Source: an uncultured Oxalobacteraceae bacterium
GTDB taxonomy: Bacteria > Pseudomonadota > Gammaproteobacteria > Burkholderiales > Burkholderiaceae
Length of the DNA: 8,607 bases
Direction: 5' to 3'
Assembly: GCA_946478765.1 (NCBI GenBank)
Contig: CAMLDH010000147.1
Span: forward strand, 1-8,607
Shown here: piece by piece, positions 6,400 to 8,607 of the stretch
Numbering within the stretch: the first letter of the stretch is position 1
How the letters are laid out: each line of letters starts with the position of its first letter
Program-made: the position numbers and the translations under genes
Notes under the pieces: model-generated
Database searches by the model: none
What the model saw: only the letters and a program-made list of their open reading frames with translations
Told to the model about the DNA's origin: nothing

Positions 6400-8607
6400 A
6401 CCAGACCGCGCATCACTTCGATCAGCTTGCTCTGGTCGAAGCTGCTTTTCACAATGTAGGCATTCGCACCGACATCGATGCCGCGTTCCCGGTCCTCGCG
6501 CGATTCGAGCGCCGTCACCAGCACCACGGGCAACTCGGCCAGCTTGCGGTCGGCGCGGATGCGGGCGGTCAGATCGAAGCCGTTCATGCGCGGCATGTCG
6601 ACGTCGGACACGACGAGATCGCAGGGCGCGGTTTTCAGCGTAGTTAGCGCTTCGATCCCGTCAACGGCAGTCCTGACGATCCAGCCGCTCGCTTCCAGTA
6701 TGTTTTTGAGCAGCATGCGGGTGGTGATCGAATCCTCCACCACCAGGACGGACCGGCGTTCCCTGGGGACAATCCGTGCGGCGGCAGGCGCCGGACCGGT
6801 CTTGCTGGCCGATTGCATCAAATCGGCCACATTCAGAACCGGGGTCAGCTGGCCGTCGCCAAGCATGGTTGCGCCGGCGATATTGGCCACCCTCGCCAGT
6901 TGCGAACCGAGGCTTTTGACCAGGAATTCCTGCTCGGACACGATGCGGTCGACGGCAAATCCGATCCGGATATCCGCATAGCGCAGCAAGACGACGAATA
7001 GGAGACCGCTTTGCTCGGCGGCGGACGGCTTGCGCGCCAGCTTGAGCACATCGTCCAAGCGGACTAGCGCGACGGCTTTTTGGTCAAGTTCGATGGTTTC
7101 GCGGTTTTCGACAGTCTTGATGTGCTCGCGCTTGATCCGAAGCACCCGTTCGACGTGAAGGGAAGGGCAAATAAACGAGCGCTCGCCCGTTTGCACCAGC
7201 ACGCCACGGAAAGTCGCCAACGCAAGCGGCAGCACGATGCGTAAGGTGATCCCGGCGTTGCGCCGGGTTTCGACGCTGATCTGGCCGCCCAGCCTTTCGG
7301 TTTTCTCGCGCAAAATGGCGAGCCCCAGCCCCCGTCCCGAGATCTCGGTGATGATGGGACTCGTCGTCAGGCCGGATTCGAAGATGAGCGCCGCCGCGGC
7401 TTGTTCATCCAGCGCTTGCGCGTTTTCGGGTGCAAGCAGGCCGTGCTTGACCACGGCGGCTTTCACCTTGTCAAGGTCGATGCCGGCGCCGTCATCGGCG
7501 ACGATAATTTCCACTTTGCTGCCGCCTTTCTGTGAAATGGCGATGCTGATGCGGCCGACGGCCTGCTTGTTTGTCTGGGTGCGCACTTGCGGCGCTTCGA
7601 TGCCATGGTCGATGCAATTGCGGATGGCATGGATCAGCGGATCTTTCATCTCCTCCAGGATGCGTCGGTCGACTTCGATGTCGGCGCCGTGAATGACAAG
7701 CTCGGCCTGTTTGCCCTGGTCGCGCGCCAAGGTGCGCACCAGCATGGGAAACAGGTCGAGGAGGGAGGAAAACGACTGCATTGCGGCTTTCTTGCTCTCG
7801 TCGAGCAGATGATCGACCATGTGCGACAGCACATGTTGGTGGCGGGCGGCAGTGTGCGTAAGCTGGCTTAGATGGTTGTCGAATTTGGAAAGAAAGCTTC
7901 GCTGTTCGTCTGCAAGTCCTCCCGCATCGTTAGCGGGAAGGTGCGCCGGACGTGTCGAATGCAGGCGGCCCGATTTCTTTTTCCACATCCGCATGGCGCT
8001 CTGAACTGCTCGCAGGTCGGCGGCCAACTGCACGGCGGCGAATTTGGCGGACACGAGTTCTTCGGCTTGCAAGAGAATGGCATCCAGCTTGCCGGTGGCG
8101 ATGCGGATCGTATCGGTAGCGGCCGGTCTTTCGGCAGACATGGCGATTTTTCCCTGTGCCGGTGCTGCGGGTGCTGGCGTTTCCGGCGGTGCTGCGGGCG
8201 CGGACCGCTCGCTCTTCAACGCGCTTTCCAGATGCCGCACCAGTCTCAGGATAAGCGGTCGCGCTTCATCGCTTTGGCCGAAGTCGGCAGCGGAATAAAG
8301 CTTTTCCAGTCCGCTGATGGCGTGATTGAGCGCATCCAGCAAGGAAGGAGAGATGGCAGCTTCCCCGTGCTTTAGGGCAGCCAATACGCTTTCCATGGAC
8401 TGGCACGTGGTTTCGATCGATGAAACGTTGACGGCGCGCGCCGCCCCCTTGAGACTGTGCGCTTCCCGGAAAACGGTTTCGACGATTGCTTGGCATTTTT
8501 GCGGCGTATCGGCTTTTTCCAGCTCAAGAAGGCCCGACGACATCGCCTTCAGATGCTCGGCCGCTTCGATTCGGAAGGTCTCCAGCAACCGTTTCCGGAA
8601 TGCTTCC
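6396..8607 (-). CDS. cheA: Hybrid CheA histidine kinase with C-terminal receiver, N-terminus beyond right edge
   Basis: The frame is open to the right edge, with EAFRKR visible before the Leu (TTG) codon at 8588; the true start is probably only a short way outside. Numbering from that Leu as residue 1: HPt domain (about 1-125) with phosphorylated His44 in HSLKGAAR; Pro/Ala linker (125-150) and no separate P2 docking domain; helical dimerisation region (about 160-290); ATPase domain with N324, D327 and H328 (RNCIDHG), DDGAGI (365-370) and GRGLGL (418-423); CheW-like domain (about 455-590); receiver (613-730) with E618/D619, phosphoacceptor D662, T692 and K714. After K714 the usual Pro is Ser. 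It should autophosphorylate under receptor control and donate phosphate to CheB, to the next gene's receiver, and to its own receiver, which may act as a sink. This is the WspE-type layout; receptor, CheW and CheR genes are expected to the right. Confidence 0.95.
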   Translation of the reverse strand, partial: EAFRKRLLETFRIEAAEHLKAMSSGLLELEKADTPQKCQAIVETVFREAHSLKGAARAVNVSSIETTCQSMESVLAALKHGEAAISPSLLDALNHAISGLEKLYSAADFGQSDEARPLILRLVRHLESALKSERSAPAAPPETPAPAAPAQGKIAMSAERPAATDTIRIATGKLDAILLQAEELVSAKFAAVQLAADLRAVQSAMRMWKKKSGRLHSTRPAHLPANDAGGLADEQRSFLSKFDNHLSQLTHTAARHQHVLSHMVDHLLDESKKAAMQSFSSLLDLFPMLVRTLARDQGKQAELVIHGADIEVDRRILEEMKDPLIHAIRNCIDHGIEAPQVRTQTNKQAVGRISIAISQKGGSKVEIIVADDGAGIDLDKVKAAVVKHGLLAPENAQALDEQAAAALIFESGLTTSPIITEISGRGLGLAILREKTERLGGQISVETRRNAGITLRIVLPLALATFRGVLVQTGERSFICPSLHVERVLRIKREHIKTVENRETIELDQKAVALVRLDDVLKLARKPSAAEQSGLLFVVLLRYADIRIGFAVDRIVSEQEFLVKSLGSQLARVANIAGATMLGDGQLTPVLNVADLMQSASKTGPAPAAARIVPRERRSVLVVEDSITTRMLLKNILEASGWIVRTAVDGIEALTTLKTAPCDLVVSDVDMPRMNGFDLTARIRADRKLAELPVVLVTALESREDRERGIDVGANAYIVKSSFDQSKLIEVMRGLV

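Noticed and set aside
5796..6647. Plus-strand open frame of 283 codons
   Set aside because: It lies across cheB and the CheA receiver on the opposite strand. Its His/Arg/Gly-rich composition is typical of an antisense shadow.
8586..8588. TTG at 8588 as the start of the CheA homologue
   Set aside because: The same frame continues open to the window edge with residues EAFRKR that fit a CheA N-terminus, so the start is more likely outside the window.
2119..8607. Naming the genes wspE, wspF and wspR
   Set aside because: The order and the first two domain layouts match, but the output protein is very different and the receptor genes are not visible, so orthology cannot be claimed.

Overview
The window is GC-rich, fully coding on the minus strand, and looks like a betaproteobacterial chromosome. 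The Burkholderiales, perhaps Oxalobacteraceae-type, are my guess from the protein style; no rRNA or other marker is present to confirm this. Transcription runs from right to left. No tRNA, rRNA, CRISPR array, transposase or plasmid gene was seen.

Right to middle (8607 to 2119) is the end of a chemosensory-type operon. First comes a hybrid CheA (HPt, dimerisation, ATPase, CheW-like and receiver domains), whose first few residues lie beyond the right edge. Six bases later starts a CheB-type methylesterase response regulator. Its stop codon overlaps the start of a 1063-residue output protein with the order receiver, GAF, PAS, LOV, GGDEF, EAL. The order CheA-REC, CheB, REC-GGDEF is that of the Wsp surface-sensing pathway (WspE, WspF, WspR). 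Here, however, the simple diguanylate cyclase is replaced by a protein with intact motifs for both making and degrading cyclic di-GMP.

The most notable observation is that the second PAS-type domain of that protein is a canonical LOV domain with the photoactive cysteine and the flavin-contacting residues. The protein therefore appears able to combine a phosphorelay signal (receiver), a possible redox or metal signal (cysteine-rich GAF) and blue light (LOV) into one cyclic di-GMP decision.

A 134-base gap with several small inverted repeats separates this operon from the last gene (1984 to beyond base 1). That gene is a membrane-anchored Hanks-type Ser/Thr protein kinase. It has a cytoplasmic kinase domain, a Ser-Thr-Pro tandem repeat just before a single membrane helix, and a Pro/Ala-rich outer region with two copies of a 35-residue repeat. 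Its C-terminus is outside the window. It is on the same strand and may be co-transcribed, but its link to the chemosensory operon is inference only.
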